Assembly (NCBI GenBank): GCA_029931535.1
Contig: JAQPZY010001625.1
Span: 248,001 to 312,000 of the forward strand
Length of the DNA stretch: 64,000 bases
Direction of reading: 5' to 3'
DNA from: Margaritifera margaritifera
Taxonomy: Eukaryota; Mollusca; Bivalvia; Unionida; Margaritiferidae
The translations under genes were made by a program, and so were the position numbers. The notes beneath the pieces were generated by a model, which searched no databases, was not told the origin of the DNA, and worked only from the letters and a program-made list of their open reading frames with translations. This document shows positions 23,996 through 35,085 of the stretch, piece after piece (the first letter of the stretch is position 1; every line of letters begins with the position of its first letter).

Positions 23996-24315
23996 CATCA
24001 TAAAGGGTGGACAATGGTGCCAAACTGGGGGGTAGGATGGGGTGGATTTCGCTGCATTTGCTGTATTTTTTTCCAAGAGTGGGTGGCGTAGAAGGCGACA
24101 CTCCCCTTGGGTGCCGCTTTGTCCAGCACAAACTTGCGATGGACCTCGGTCACAAGTCAATAATACTAACCACAAAACCACCGGGGCTCCTTATGCTGGT
24201 GATGTATGGTCCTTTCAGGACACCCACTATCTTATCAAAATTATCTGGCGAGATCACTATGCAATAATGATAAAAACAAAACAATATTAGATGGGGAAAA
24301 AAGAAAAGAAAAGAA

Positions 24316-24526
24316 CTGTATATACTTATAAGACGGGTCCAACAGCAGACAACATAGACCCTGGTTAGCCATTGCTTAATGCACCAGCAGATCAGGGTCT
24401 ATGTTGTTTGTTCTACTGATTAGTCCTAACAAACTGCATAAACTCAGATCTGCCATTGCATTATGTGATGGCAGATCTGGATCTATGCAGAATGCAGTTG
24501 ACTCTACTTATAAACCAGTAAATACA
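24316..24526. mobile_element. double-hairpin MITE, copy M3
   Basis: Same architecture as M1 and M2 but more diverged. The left terminus has lost part of the inverted repeat, and the left flank no longer reads TA. Both internal hairpins are still recognisable (GCAGATCAGGGTCTATGTTG in the first). Confidence 0.75.
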
Positions 24527-24670
24527 GTATTGTATTTGATGTAATATGCACAATATTTTGACAATTTTTATTTGGGTAAAATTGATTAGGTTTAAGCATA
24601 TCATAAGACAAGCATACGGACAGTGTAAAAGTGTCCCCATCAGATGTATATACAAGGCAAGTGCATTTTG

Positions 24671-24671
<1 letters not shown>

Positions 24672-24723
<52 letters not shown>
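24672..24723. repeat. (AT)n microsatellite
   Basis: About 25 uninterrupted AT dinucleotides. Confidence 0.95.
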
Positions 24724-24726
<3 letters not shown>

Positions 24727-24867
24727 TCTGTAATTGAAATATACTTTCAAAAACCTCTAAGGATTGTAATAACTGCTATCTTGTGCAGATTAAATTCTTT
24801 TTGTAAAGTGAAATTTGAAAAAGATTATGTGTATATAAGTTATTTAGGTAAATATAGTATGTAGAAT

Positions 24868-25085
24868 GCCTGCCTCAAGATGGAGCATATGATGCCAAGA
24901 TAACTGCCTCAAGATGGAGCATATGATGCCAAGATAACTGCCTCAAGATGGAGCATATGCCATGATAACTGCTTCAAGACAGAGCATATGATGCCAAGAT
25001 AACTGCATCAAGATGGAGCATATGATGCCAAGATAACTGCCTGCCTCAGGATGGAGCATACATGTATGATGCCAAGATAACTGCC
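24868..25085. repeat. 34-bp tandem repeat, about 6 copies
   Basis: Unit CTGCCTCAAGATGGAGCATA followed by TGATGCCAAGATAA, with small insertions in the third and last copies. Confidence 0.85.
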
Positions 25086-25208
25086 TTAACCATGTTGAAG
25101 CTGCTGCCAAGCATACATTCTAACAACAAGAATCCTGTTCTTGCATTGAAAAAGGAGAAAAAGCAAAAGACAGTAGTCAAAACTGGGTCGACCCACCTGT
25201 GAATTAAT

Positions 25209-26270
25209 AGTCATAAAGTCAGCACATAGGAAAGCAAGAGAGGAAGGGATAAAATATAGGAACAGATGCAAAAGATTCCAACATAAAGTGCAATAAGATA
25301 TCAGAAAGTACAATAAGATATCAGAAGAACAAACAAAAAGTATTTAGAATAGTTGTTAACAACAGTCATAAACTAAGACAACCCAAAGAAGTTCAGATTT
25401 CATTGAAAGGTGTAGCAATGCTCAAAACCAAGGAAGAAAAGTATAAATATTCAAAAGGCAGTACCAATCTGTTTTCACAAGAAAAATGCCAGCTGCCTTG
25501 CTGGTTCCCAGCTTTTGTCCTTAAAGCAAAGCAAAACATCACCAATAATCACAAAGGTGTGTTGAAGCTGATGAAGGACCTAATATCTCAAAAACTTGTA
25601 GACCCAGATATGCATTTATGATGGACCTAATATCTCAAAAACCTATTGACCCAGACATGCATTTATTACCAAAAACCTATAGACCCAGACATGCATTTGT
25701 TACCAAAAAACCCATAGACCCAGACATGCATTTACCGGTATTACCAAAGCAGCTCCTGATGAACTTCCTCCATTACTGTCCAAGAGTTGCCAGTATGCCA
25801 CAGAATCTGGGAAAGTCGCATGTAACTGAGGAAGGCAAGGGATGTCCCTAACAATGTAATTCAGGGCCCTTGCTAAGGGTTCCTAATAGTAAAGCATTTG
25901 TTACTGAGTACAATGCGAGATCAGAAGAGCCCCACATAAATGTTAGAGCATCAGAATGGAATGTTTAGAGAAGCTTTCAGAGTGGCTATGATTAAATTAT
26001 GTTTTACACCTTGCCAGGCAGTGATATTGATCAGCTGTCTGTTGATATCCTTAAACTTTCCTCAGACATAATGCATTACTCCTGTAATGAAAATCCAAGA
26101 GCATATGACTATTCCAATCCCTGATACCTGCTGGAGTTCTGTAAAAACATCATTGTTGCCACACATGCAATAAGAAGGATAGGCAGCAATTTTCAATTTG
26201 AGGAAGAAATTTTGAGATGCTTAGTAAACTGGGACCTGGTGCTGTTAGTTATCAGATTATGTATTAGTTT
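25209..26270 (+). pseudogene. unidentified decayed coding tract, D1 copy
   Basis: Several open stretches keep the same reading frame in D1 and D2. One is KSAHRKAREEGIKYRNRCK, starting right at the homology border after an AG. A second runs from about 25306 to 25621 and includes CQLPCWFPAFVLKAKQN. Later pieces near 26030-26230 include DQLSVDILKLSSD and NFQFEEEILRCLVNWDLVL. Stops and frame changes separate them. A minisatellite sits in the middle (25596-25745). I recognise no family; an old transposon or host gene are both possible. Confidence 0.3.
25596..25745. repeat. ancestral-size minisatellite, 4-5 units
   Basis: Units share AGACCCAGACATGCATTTAT and TACCAAAAACCTAT. The paralogous site in D2 (50720-52520) has about 50 units, so this short version probably shows the earlier state. 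Confidence 0.85.
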
Positions 26271-26332
26271 TTAGAAACCTCGTTTATTTGTATGAGAATT
26301 ATTGAAAAAAATTTATTCTTTCTTTTTTATAG

Positions 26333-26404
26333 AAAACTGAGATGTTGGAGAGTGACATAAATGAGAAGGAAAAGTATGAAGAAGAGACAGAATCAGAGGA
26401 AGCT
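26333..26404 (+). CDS. acidic upstream exon of zinc-finger gene 1
   Basis: Bounded by an acceptor (TCTTTTTTATAG) and a consensus donor, GTAAGT. It has 72 bases, phase 0 at both ends, encoding 24 residues with EKEKYEEETESEEA at the end. The donor joins in phase with the acceptor of the finger exon at 32353 across a 5.95-kb intron, and the acidic peptide runs naturally into the lysine-rich TKSKKPKES start of that exon. An ATG occurs at codon 4, but upstream coding exons may also exist. The paralogous exon in D2 (53093-53164) has lost its donor. Function unknown. Confidence 0.6.
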
Positions 26405-26545
26405 GTAAGTCTGTTTTTGTCTTGCTTTTGAAAGTGGTGAAGTCTCTTGATTGTGAATGGTGTTGAAATCTCTTTGTCTTGCTTGTGAATAGTGGTGACA
26501 TGGATATCACTTTTTCCAGCTAGAAGCCTTATATTTTTGTAAAGA

Positions 26546-26612
26546 TAGCTATGTTCATAGAGCATTGTTTTCATTATCCAAAGATTCCAAGTTCAATACC
26601 CACAGGTGAAAC
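26546..26612 (+). mobile_element. tRNA-Met-like SINE head, D1 copy
   Basis: Paralogous to 53374-53440. It has an A-box-like TAGCTATGTTCATAGAG, a TTCATTATCC anticodon arm and a B-box AAGTTCAATACC. There is no acceptor stem, so it is not a functional tRNA. It is present in both copies and so was inserted before the duplication. Confidence 0.5.
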
Positions 26613-26714
26613 GTACTGTTCCATGTAACCCTTATCTTGTACATGCAAAAGAAACAGTGACATTAGTGCTGTTCCAGATTTATTGTGTCATGTACTTGGC
26701 CAGTTGTTGGCATA

Positions 26715-26917
26715 CCTGCTTATACTCACATATAAGCCAGATCCAAATGTAAACAACATAGACCATAATGCGCTGGCAGATCAGGGTCTGTGTTGTTTGT
26801 TCTACTGATTAGTCCTTACAAACTGCATAGACCCAGATCGGCTGGCGCAGCATGTGACGACAGGTCTGGGTCTATGCAGTTTGCAGTTGGTATTGGCTTA
26901 TACACGAGTACATACGG
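26715..26917. mobile_element. double-hairpin MITE, copy M4, with empty site in D2
   Basis: Flanked by TA at 26713-26714 and 26918-26919. D2 reads GCATAGATATT at the same place (TA at 53543-53544), an exact empty site. This proves a TA target duplication and gives an element length of 203 bp. Internal hairpins are shorter than in M2. It was inserted after the D1/D2 duplication or lost cleanly from D2; insertion is the simpler reading. Confidence 0.9.
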
Positions 26918-26924
26918 TAGATAT

Positions 26925-29300
26925 TAACACACTCAAATTTCACATAGTGATGGCACCAGTACCATGTTTTATAGCAAAATGCAAATGTTTCAGTGAAAAT
27001 AACCATAAAGGGGACCCTGTAATAGGAAAATGTAGCTTCAGTGAGGCTCTACCTTACTGCTTACTGAACAGTATTGTTGTTCTCGCTCATAAAGACCTAA
27101 GCCATATCTTTGAGGTACTATATACCAGTGTGGTAGTATGAACTAATCCTGGTGATTTTTGCCAGATACATTAGACATGTCCTAATGGGCCCTTGGTATC
27201 ACCACCTGACAGCTGGAAAGCATCCAAGCTAATCCAACTCTTCCACCTTGTTCCAAATACCAGGCCAGATCTGAAAAGAAGTAACATACATATTTATAAT
27301 CTCATAGATCAGCAAGATGTAGGTAAAAATGAAGCGAAAATGTGCTACATATGGAGATTTGAAAATGACATTAAGTGTGCAAGCACAGGAAAAAACATTA
27401 AACTTGTGAAGCATTGGACATATATTACAGTGACTTCATCCCAAAAAGTATATGAGGTTTCCAGAAGTATGTTTCTCAGAGTATGTTCAGCCATTTATGG
27501 GCTATATAACCAATAATGTAAACTAGCTATCATAAATTTTAAGGCTATATGTGGGGAGGGTGAGGTTTGTTCATTTTTGCAACAATTAGTACATAACAGG
27601 GTACAGGGAGGTTGATTGTCAAAGTACTAAGTGAAAAGATGTTACCATAAGTAACCTAATTTATGATGGAAAGAACATTTTTGGATATTTCAAGTGCATA
27701 TGGACAATTATGTGCCTAACAGATTAACTAACTATAGGTACAATTAGATCATATATGATCAACTAAAATGAAATTATGATCCCAACAATTCTAAGCAAGG
27801 ATGGACATTTGCTCATGTGGGACATGTAACCATGTACTTAATAGCATAAAAAGTTAATTCAAATGATCTGTTTGCACATTTCTGGTGTATTTTAAAGAGT
27901 GTTCGTTAACAATTGTTAAGTAGAATCATTAATAAAATGTGATATCAGCTTATGCTACAATTCCGCACTCTGTCAATAATGTCTCAACCAAAATTAACAA
28001 TAAAAAGAAATGTGGTTTGTGTTACACTTACTTCATTTTGCTGCTTTCCTATATCCAAGTTAATAAGACCAAGGGAAAGTACATTTTATCCATTTGACAT
28101 TTTTCTTTTCACATTTTTCATTCTCTGACAGTTTAAAATGGCTTAGAAGACAGACTGATTTGGGCTATACTATAGAGTCCTCATCTCCATCCTCTCATTA
28201 AGTTCCATGTAATTATGTTCATAAACAATTACTGTAAGCCATACAAACAGATATGTATTCCTCATATACCACACCATCATTAGCACATATTAAATTAACC
28301 GCTTGGACCTATACTAGTGTAAATGACCTGCAGGAACAATATCAACTACAAAGATGTCTTACTGTGTTTTGATTAAAGGCCTAGTACTGACTTTTAAAGA
28401 TATTTTCACTGACAGAATATGCAAAATATCCACCACTTAAACTTTTATATGGTATAATAATACATACATGTTGATGATAGTATCTTAGGTTAACTGTCAT
28501 TTTTCTGAGAGATTGAACTGTAAGCAAAACAAAGTGCCATGGGTCACAGATTTCACCACTGGGCACACATTAGTGCAGATTACCTTCTGTGCACTGTCGC
28601 CAGAATACACACAGACAATCATACCATACTTATATTTGAAAGAAAAAACAATTTCCTTCAAATCAGTACCTAGAATGCTAAAATCTAAGCCAAGGATTAC
28701 CACTGAAAAAAGAGGAAAAAATACCTCCAAAATAGACTGCAAAGAGAGCTAAGAACGTGACATAATTAAGATGGTGAAACAAACAAAGAACAATGTGCAA
28801 GTTGCAATTAAACAATCTTGATCCTTGTGTTATGTTCTTGATGGTTAATTTCCTCCTATTTTTTTTATTTGCATTCAGTGTTCATGCATACACTGATATG
28901 TGGCAAAGCTGAAAAGAACTTGTGCATGCTCAAATTGAACACAGCCTTAGATTGGAGTTTTCTGGGCCAAAAGTAGAATTTCACTCTTAACTACGACGTG
29001 TATTCTGGTGCCATTTTTCTTCTGCAGATACTATGCAAAAATAATTTTCCCAAATTCAAAAATGCACTTGTGACCTAGTCTTTGACTGTAAGATGTCAAT
29101 CCAAATAAAATGATTGTGTTATAAACACAGATGGCTGATGCAAGCTTAATGTTGCAAAAAAGCAGTTGCTTGAAAGAAGAAAAATTCATGCCAAGTGACA
29201 AAAGTTCTCAGATAACTGCTATGACTCATTCTGGCACTGGACCCTGTCTTTGATACTATAAAAGTCTCCTATAGTATGAAAAGGAAGTAATGGTCATATT
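26925..29300. other. intron of zinc-finger gene 1, no further exon supported
   Basis: Conserved with D2 at about 53545-55925. An open frame at 27193-27516 (107 codons) is partly preserved in D2, but D2 has a 41-bp tandem duplication breaking it (about 53972-54048). No domain is recognised. The part around 28675-28915 has no counterpart in D2. Confidence 0.5.
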
Positions 29301-31080
29301 TTGAATTAGTGGAAAAAAAATTCAGCTAGTATAGCATAAATCTCTTCAAGGGACTCTTGATTTCTTTTACAAGGGTATAAGTTACCCCACACTGTGAAAA
29401 TTAATCTAGCAGTGTAGAATAAATGTTTGAGAATCAGATATTTTAGGTTTTTATTGGTTACCTTATCAATTGTAAAATGATTGTTTTTCAAAGGTTCCAT
29501 AAAAAAGTACACATGGTAATTTATGGTATAAAAGAAGAAGACCATAGTGGACATAATTAGGAAACAATAACTAGAAACTTAGGGGGCAAAGGTGCGTAAG
29601 ACAGTACCAAATAAAAGCAACATGAAACACTATAGTACTGCATACATAACAGAACTAAAAAAGAAAATTAAATTTTTCCAGTCATTTTCTACAGGCTCGT
29701 ATGAAAAGATACCTTATTCTCAATTGGACGACATTGCTTTTTGGTGGGTCATGTGCAATGACTCCCTCCCCCCTTTGAGACTTAAAAACACTTTTTGAGT
29801 GTCAAAAATGTCCCAACCCTGTCCAGGAATATGGCAAGTATGCTATCACAGTGTCTAGTTTTTTTATAATACATTGATACATATGTGATTCCAGATTCGC
29901 TAGCAACCATTTTACTAATAATCCCAGCAATATCTCTTATTGTTAAGGATTGTTCATTTTAGCAAGGATTAATGCAGGTAGTCATGAGACTGTCTGCTTT
30001 GTCAGGGGTTAACTTCACAGTCATGGTTTCCAACTTCAGAATAAATCCAGTTTGTCTTGTAGGGTAGAAAACCGATTTGTCAGGATGAATTGTAAGCCCT
30101 AAACTATCAACAAGTTCTCTGGTAGTTTCATTATTTTGCGAAGACCTTTGCAATGTTTTTGTGTGGAACAAATGATCAACAAGTGTCATGGTAGTTTCAT
30201 TATTTTGTGAAGACCTTTGCTATGTTTCTCTGTGGAACAAACTATCATTAATGTAAGCAACATTTGCAAGACCATGTTTACTAAGTAGAAAAACATTGGT
30301 TCTAAAACATTTTTGTAAAAATCTCTGGTGCAGATTTGAGACCAATTGGTAGATATGTGAACTCATATCTGACACCTTTTAACATGTAACGCAAGAAAAT
30401 TATCTTAGGTTGATAGATACGGATTGAATAGGAAGTGTCTTTAACATCAAGGGATGCAAACCAAGAATTATTTCTCATTACTGTTATTGCTGATTAGCGG
30501 GTCTCCATTTTGAAGTGATGATGATCTATATTAGTTTAAAGTCTTTAATTAAGGACAATTCTATAAGAACTATCCTTTTTTGGGAATATTACAACTGTTC
30601 AAGAGAAATTCATTTTCATCTTTTCTAATGATATGAATCATTTTATTTAGTAACAATTTTCAAATTTCAGATTCTGTTTTGTGCCGTGTTAGTAAATCCA
30701 GTGACCTTTGGTACAGAAAAATGTACTGGGTTCTTTATAAATTGAAATTTGTATCTAAAAGAGTTTGTATAATGTCTAAAACCCAAGCACATGAAGCAAT
30801 ATAAGCCCAATTTTAAATATTAAGTGCAGTTTTGCTGACAATGAAATTATCCAGTGTGTTGGCACACTTAGGGAAACTGCTTTGAGGAAAATATAAAGTC
30901 TGCTGAGAATGACACCTGCCTAAAGATACAGCTGCTGATCTACCATGTCGGTTTTGACAGTTACTGTTGTGCCCTCTGCCCTTGCCTTTCTAATACTGGT
31001 CCCTTCAAAAGTTCTTCCCTAAAACCCCTCTTCCACTACCATATGTAGCAGTGGCTGATGGTCTTTGACATGAATCACCT
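29300..31080 (-). pseudogene. YR (DIRS-like) retroelement reverse transcriptase remnant in intron, D1 copy
   Basis: Read from right to left on the minus strand: a gag-like or unidentified stretch, then reverse transcriptase pieces shared with D2. These include FVSLDIKDTS-type motif A sequence near 30450, YIND at 30244-30255 in place of the catalytic Y-x-D-D, and LGLTIHPDKSVFYPTRQTGF with KLTPDKADSL at about 30107-29985. Stops and frameshifts are frequent. It lies antisense inside the intron of the zinc-finger gene. Confidence 0.65.
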
Positions 31081-32352
31081 TGGCAAGCATATTGGGGGAG
31101 ATTGCATCAAGCCAGGCACTCAACAGTGTGCCCAAGGCAATGTGCCTTATTTATAGTTTTGAGTTGAGTGACAGAGTCATTAAATATTAAGTCTGTGACC
31201 TCGTGCTGGTCAGAACATAATTACTGGTACTGATATGTGGGCCTCAGATCGGGGTAAGGAGTTAGTCCCCATAAAAATTACTCCAATCTGTGTCAAGTCA
31301 TGCAAGTTTTCCAACACCACAAAGTTTTTATCAAACAGTCAGAAAGTTTTGTTTTTTCACAAAATTTCCATGCAAAAATTAACACTCTTCTTGACCAGTT
31401 ACTAGAATAAAAAAAACTTTAAATGCCTTCTCAAAAACTGCTCAATAGAAGTTGACCAGATTAGACAGAAATCATGCTGACATATAGTGCTTTCAAATTT
31501 GTACAAGTAATGGTTGCCATTGCTAAATATAGACAATCCATAATTGAACCACAATTATCCAGAAAATCTTTCATGGGTAAATCTTTAATGCATTCTTTGA
31601 TCTAATAACTAATACATGTAAATTAAATATCCCATTTTCTGGTACAATTTACTGTTGCCAAAGTTCTACAATTTTGTGCTAATGTTAATGTTGAGTGGCA
31701 TTGTCTGCAATTACGGCAGTATCTTGCTGTATAAGTTGATCATCCATTACTGTAGAAGAGTAGTAATGGAACGGCAAATTTCAAATGGAAATGACAGATT
31801 TTGTACTTCATATAGTCATATTTTGTTATCAGCAACACAAAAAGACTATTTTCCTAAAGAATTTACCCCAGCAACGAATTTTCTATGCAATATTGTGACT
31901 TAATTCAAATTGTTGAATAACGCTGGAGAGATTAGGCAACTGAAAATTACACCAACAGATTGACTCAAGTATGGTAAATATAAGCAAGTTAAGACATATG
32001 CTTCCACTGCAGACCTCCAGATATTTAAGGACTGAATCAGAGAGAACAGATGGAGGACAATTTGAAAAATTGCTATATAAATAGCATGAAAAGCTAATCA
32101 GGTTATCTATATTTGTATACAAGTATGGCTAACAAATTTCATTTGTTGAAAACTTGTTCAATTCAGCAACAACAGCTGAGGTGGACAAACAAATTTGAAA
32201 TGCATGTTGCATGCATATGTAGATAACCTCATCAGATTTTCATATTGGTTTAATTTTACGAAACTCTTTGGATTTACTTTTTGATCTGCATTGGGGGTAT
32301 ACATGGTTTTACAAACACAAATCTATTCAGTTAAATTATTTCTTATTTCCAG
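31080..32352. other. 3' part of the intron, no feature beyond the acceptor
   Basis: Conserved with D2 (about 57740-59077). AT-rich, with only short chance frames (for example 31655-31903). It ends in a good acceptor tract, AATTATTTCTTATTTCCAG. Confidence 0.5.
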
Positions 32353-33573
32353 ACGAAGAGTAAAAAGCCAAAAGAGTCCAAGCATCAATACCCACTTGAA
32401 GAGAATCATACCACAGATGCCTGTGGTTATTCATTTTCACAAGCTCATGATCTGAAGACTCACATGAGAGCACACAGTGGAGAGAAATCTTACAAATGTG
32501 ATGTCTGTGGTTATTCATGTTCGAATGCTTTTAATCTGAGGAGACACATGAGAAAACACAGTGGAGAGAAACCTTACGAATGTGCTGTCTGTGGTTATTC
32601 TTGTTCACAATTTGGTAATCTGAAGAGACACACAAGAACACATAGTGGAGAGAAACCTTACAAATGTGATGTCTGTGGTTATTCTTGCTCACAAGCTGGT
32701 CAACTGAAGGTACATGTAAGAACACACAGAGGACAAAAACCTTACAAATGTGATGTCTGTGGTTATTCATGTTCACAAGCTGATCAACTAAAGGGACACG
32801 TGGGAACACACAGTGGAGAGAAACCTTACAGATGTGATGTATGTGGTTATTCTTGTTCACAAGCTGATGATCTAAAGAGACACATAAGAACACACAGTGG
32901 AGAGACACCTTACAAATGTACCATGTGTGGTTATTCTTGTTCACAAGCTGGTAATCTGAAGAGACATGTGAGAACACACAGTGGAGAGAAACCATACAAA
33001 TGTGATGTCTGTGGTTATTCTTGTTTACAAGCCAGTCAACTGAAGGGACATGTAAGAACACACAGTGGAGAGAAACCTTACAAATGTGCTGTCTGTGGTT
33101 ATTCTTGTAAACAAGCTGGTGATCTGAAGAGACACACGACAACACACAGTGGAGAGAAACCTTACAAATGTACTGTATGTGGTTATTCTTGTTCACAAGC
33201 TGGTGATCTGAAGAGACACATGAGAACACACAGTGGAGAGAAACCTTACAAATGTGATGTATGTGGTTATTCTTGTTCACGAGCTGCTAATCTGAAGAGA
33301 CACGCAAGAACACACAGTGGAGTGAAACCTTACAAATGTGATGTCTGTGGTTATTCTTGTTCACAACCTGGTCAACTGAAGGGACATGTGAGAACACACA
33401 GTGGAGAGAAACCTTACAAATGTGCTGTCTGTGGTTATTCTTGTACACTAGCTGGTCAACTGAAGGCACACACGAGAACACACAGTGGTGAGAAACCTTA
33501 CAAATGTGGTTCCTGTGGTTTTTCTTGTTCACAAGCTGGCGGTCTGAAGAGACACATGAGAACACACAGTTGA
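32353..33573 (+). CDS. C2H2 zinc-finger protein 1, main exon, 13 intact fingers
   Basis: The exon opens after TTATTTCCAG in phase 0. A lysine-rich lead (TKSKKPKES) precedes a degenerate finger whose first cysteine is lost (TDACGYSF). Then come 13 uninterrupted C-x2-C-x12-H-x3-H fingers joined by [10 protein letters not shown] linkers. Nearly all read CGYSCSQAGxLKRHxRTH, with Cys at the position usually held by Phe. Such proteins bind DNA in the nucleus, each finger contacting about three bases; the target here is unknown. Helix contact residues vary little (Q at -1, G/D/S at +2, D/N/Q at +3). The frame ends at TGA inside a linker (THS-stop-QKPYKC), and open finger sequence follows. An internal ATG at 32464 is probably not the real start if the exon at 26333 is used. 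Minus-strand open frames here are shadows. Confidence 0.9.
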   Translation, partial: TKSKKPKESKHQYPLEENHTTDACGYSFSQAHDLKTHMRAHSGEKSYKCDVCGYSCSNAFNLRRHMRKHSGEKPYECAVCGYSCSQFGNLKRHTRTHSGEKPYKCDVCGYSCSQAGQLKVHVRTHRGQKPYKCDVCGYSCSQADQLKGHVGTHSGEKPYRCDVCGYSCSQADDLKRHIRTHSGETPYKCTMCGYSCSQAGNLKRHVRTHSGEKPYKCDVCGYSCLQASQLKGHVRTHSGEKPYKCAVCGYSCKQAGDLKRHTTTHSGEKPYKCTVCGYSCSQAGDLKRHMRTHSGEKPYKCDVCGYSCSRAANLKRHARTHSGVKPYKCDVCGYSCSQPGQLKGHVRTHSGEKPYKCAVCGYSCTLAGQLKAHTRTHSGEKPYKCGSCGFSCSQAGGLKRHMRTHS

Positions 33574-34800
33574 CAGAAACCTTACAAATGTGATGTCTGT
33601 GGTTATTTTTCATCACGAGCTGGTGAACTGAAGAGACACATTAGAACACACATTGGAGGGAAACTTTACAAATGTGATATCTGTGGTTACAGTTCACAAG
33701 CTGGTAATCTGAAGAGACACACGAGAACACACAGTGGAGAGAGACCTTACAAATGTACCATGTGTGGTTATTCTTGTTCACAAGCTGGTAATCTGAAGAG
33801 ACACATGAGAACACACAGTGGAGAGAAACCATACAAATGTGATGTCTGTGGTTATTCTTGTTTACAAGCCAGTCAACTGAAGGGACATGTAAGAACACAC
33901 AGTGAAGAGAAACCTTACAAATGTGCTGTCTGTGGTTATTCTTTTTCACAAGCTGGTAATCTGAAGAGACACATGACAACACACAGTGGAGATAAACCTT
34001 ACAAATATGATGTCTGTGGTTATTCTTGTTCACGAGCTGCGAATCGGACGAGACACAAAAGAATGCACAGTGGAGAGAAATCTTACAATTGTGATGTCTG
34101 TGGTTATTCTCGTTCACAAGCTGGTCAACTGAAGGGACATGTGAAAACACTTAGTGAAGAGAAACCTTACAAATATGCTGTCTGTGGTTATTCTCGTTCA
34201 CAGGATGGTGATCGGAAGAGACAGATGAGAACACACAGTGGAGGTAGACCTTAGAAATGTGCTGTCTGTGGCTATTCATGTTCACTTGCTGGTAATCTGA
34301 AAAGACTCACGAGAACACACAGGGGAGGGAAACCTTACTAATGTGATGTATGTGGTTATTCATTCACTTACTGCTGATCAGAAGAGACACATGAGAATAC
34401 AGTGGAGAGAAACCGTACAAATGAAATATCTGTGGTTATTCATGTTTACACTCAGCTAGTGATATGAAGAGACACATGAAAACACATACTTGAGTTCAGA
34501 CCTTACAAATGTGATGTCTGCTGTTATTCATGTTTAGAAGTTGGTGTTCGGATGACACATGAGAACAGAGTGGAGATAATTTACAAATGTGCTGTATTTG
34601 TTTCTTGTTTACAAGCTGGTCATCTGAAGAGAAACAAAAGAACCGACAGTGGAGACAAACCTTACAAATGTGATGTCTGTGTTTATTCATGTTCACAAGT
34701 TTGTGTTCAGAAGAGACACATGAGAACACAAAGTGGAGAGAAACCTTGTTATTCATGTTCCCACACCCTTATGAAAATGTGGGTCTTTTGGATAACTCTT
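33574..34800 (+). pseudogene. decaying finger tail after the stop, gene 1
   Basis: The frame stays open from 33574 to a TAG at 34252-34254 and encodes about eight more fingers with growing damage. One finger is a residue short (GYSSQ), then come C-to-Y changes (YKYDVC), H-to-L (VKTL) and H-to-Q (KRQM). Beyond 34254 finger-like words continue to about 34790 with frameshifts. Two adjacent fingers (33757-33900) nearly duplicate those at 32920-33063. It is probably 3' untranslated sequence now. Confidence 0.8.
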
Positions 34801-35019
34801 CAGGTGTATAAGCTGAAAGTTTGTGACTTTTTTGTGGTTAGTGAACTTTTCATATAACAGCTTCCGATTTCCTTGGAATTTTTCCATTCAATCAAATCAG
34901 GCTTCTGCTTTTGGCTAAAATCTCTTAGTTCAAAGTAGTAAATTCTCATGATGCGAATCTTCATAGTTCTTTTGACCAATGTCTGGTTAGATCCCTCTAT
35001 ATAAATATAACATAATTTT

Positions 35020-35056
35020 CCTGCCTGTTGGAGGAGCCAGGCAGGCTTTAAATAAA
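35020..35056 (+). terminator. candidate mRNA 3' end of gene 1: GC hairpin plus AATAAA
   Basis: CCTGCCTG (35020-35027) and CAGGCAGG (35038-35045) form a perfect 8-bp stem with a 10-base loop. AATAAA follows at 35051-35056. The same hairpin and signal are kept in D2. It is the first AATAAA downstream of the finger tail on this strand that I noticed. Use as a polyadenylation site is an inference. Confidence 0.4.
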
Positions 35057-35085
35057 CCAAAGTTTGGCTAAGGATCCCTATTGCC

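Noticed and set aside
27193..27516. 107-codon frame in the D1 intron as a gene
   Set aside because: The D2 counterpart is broken by a 41-bp tandem duplication and other indels, and no domain is recognised.
33571..33579. Programmed TGA readthrough in the zinc-finger genes
   Set aside because: The bases after TGA (CAG, GAG) do not match the known CTA-type readthrough context, and the downstream fingers are decaying. Kept only as an alternative.
32531..34150. Minus-strand frames of 169-249 codons over the finger arrays (also 59103-61791)
   Set aside because: They are shadows of the 84-bp finger repeat; the peptide [18 protein letters not shown] simply repeats with each finger.
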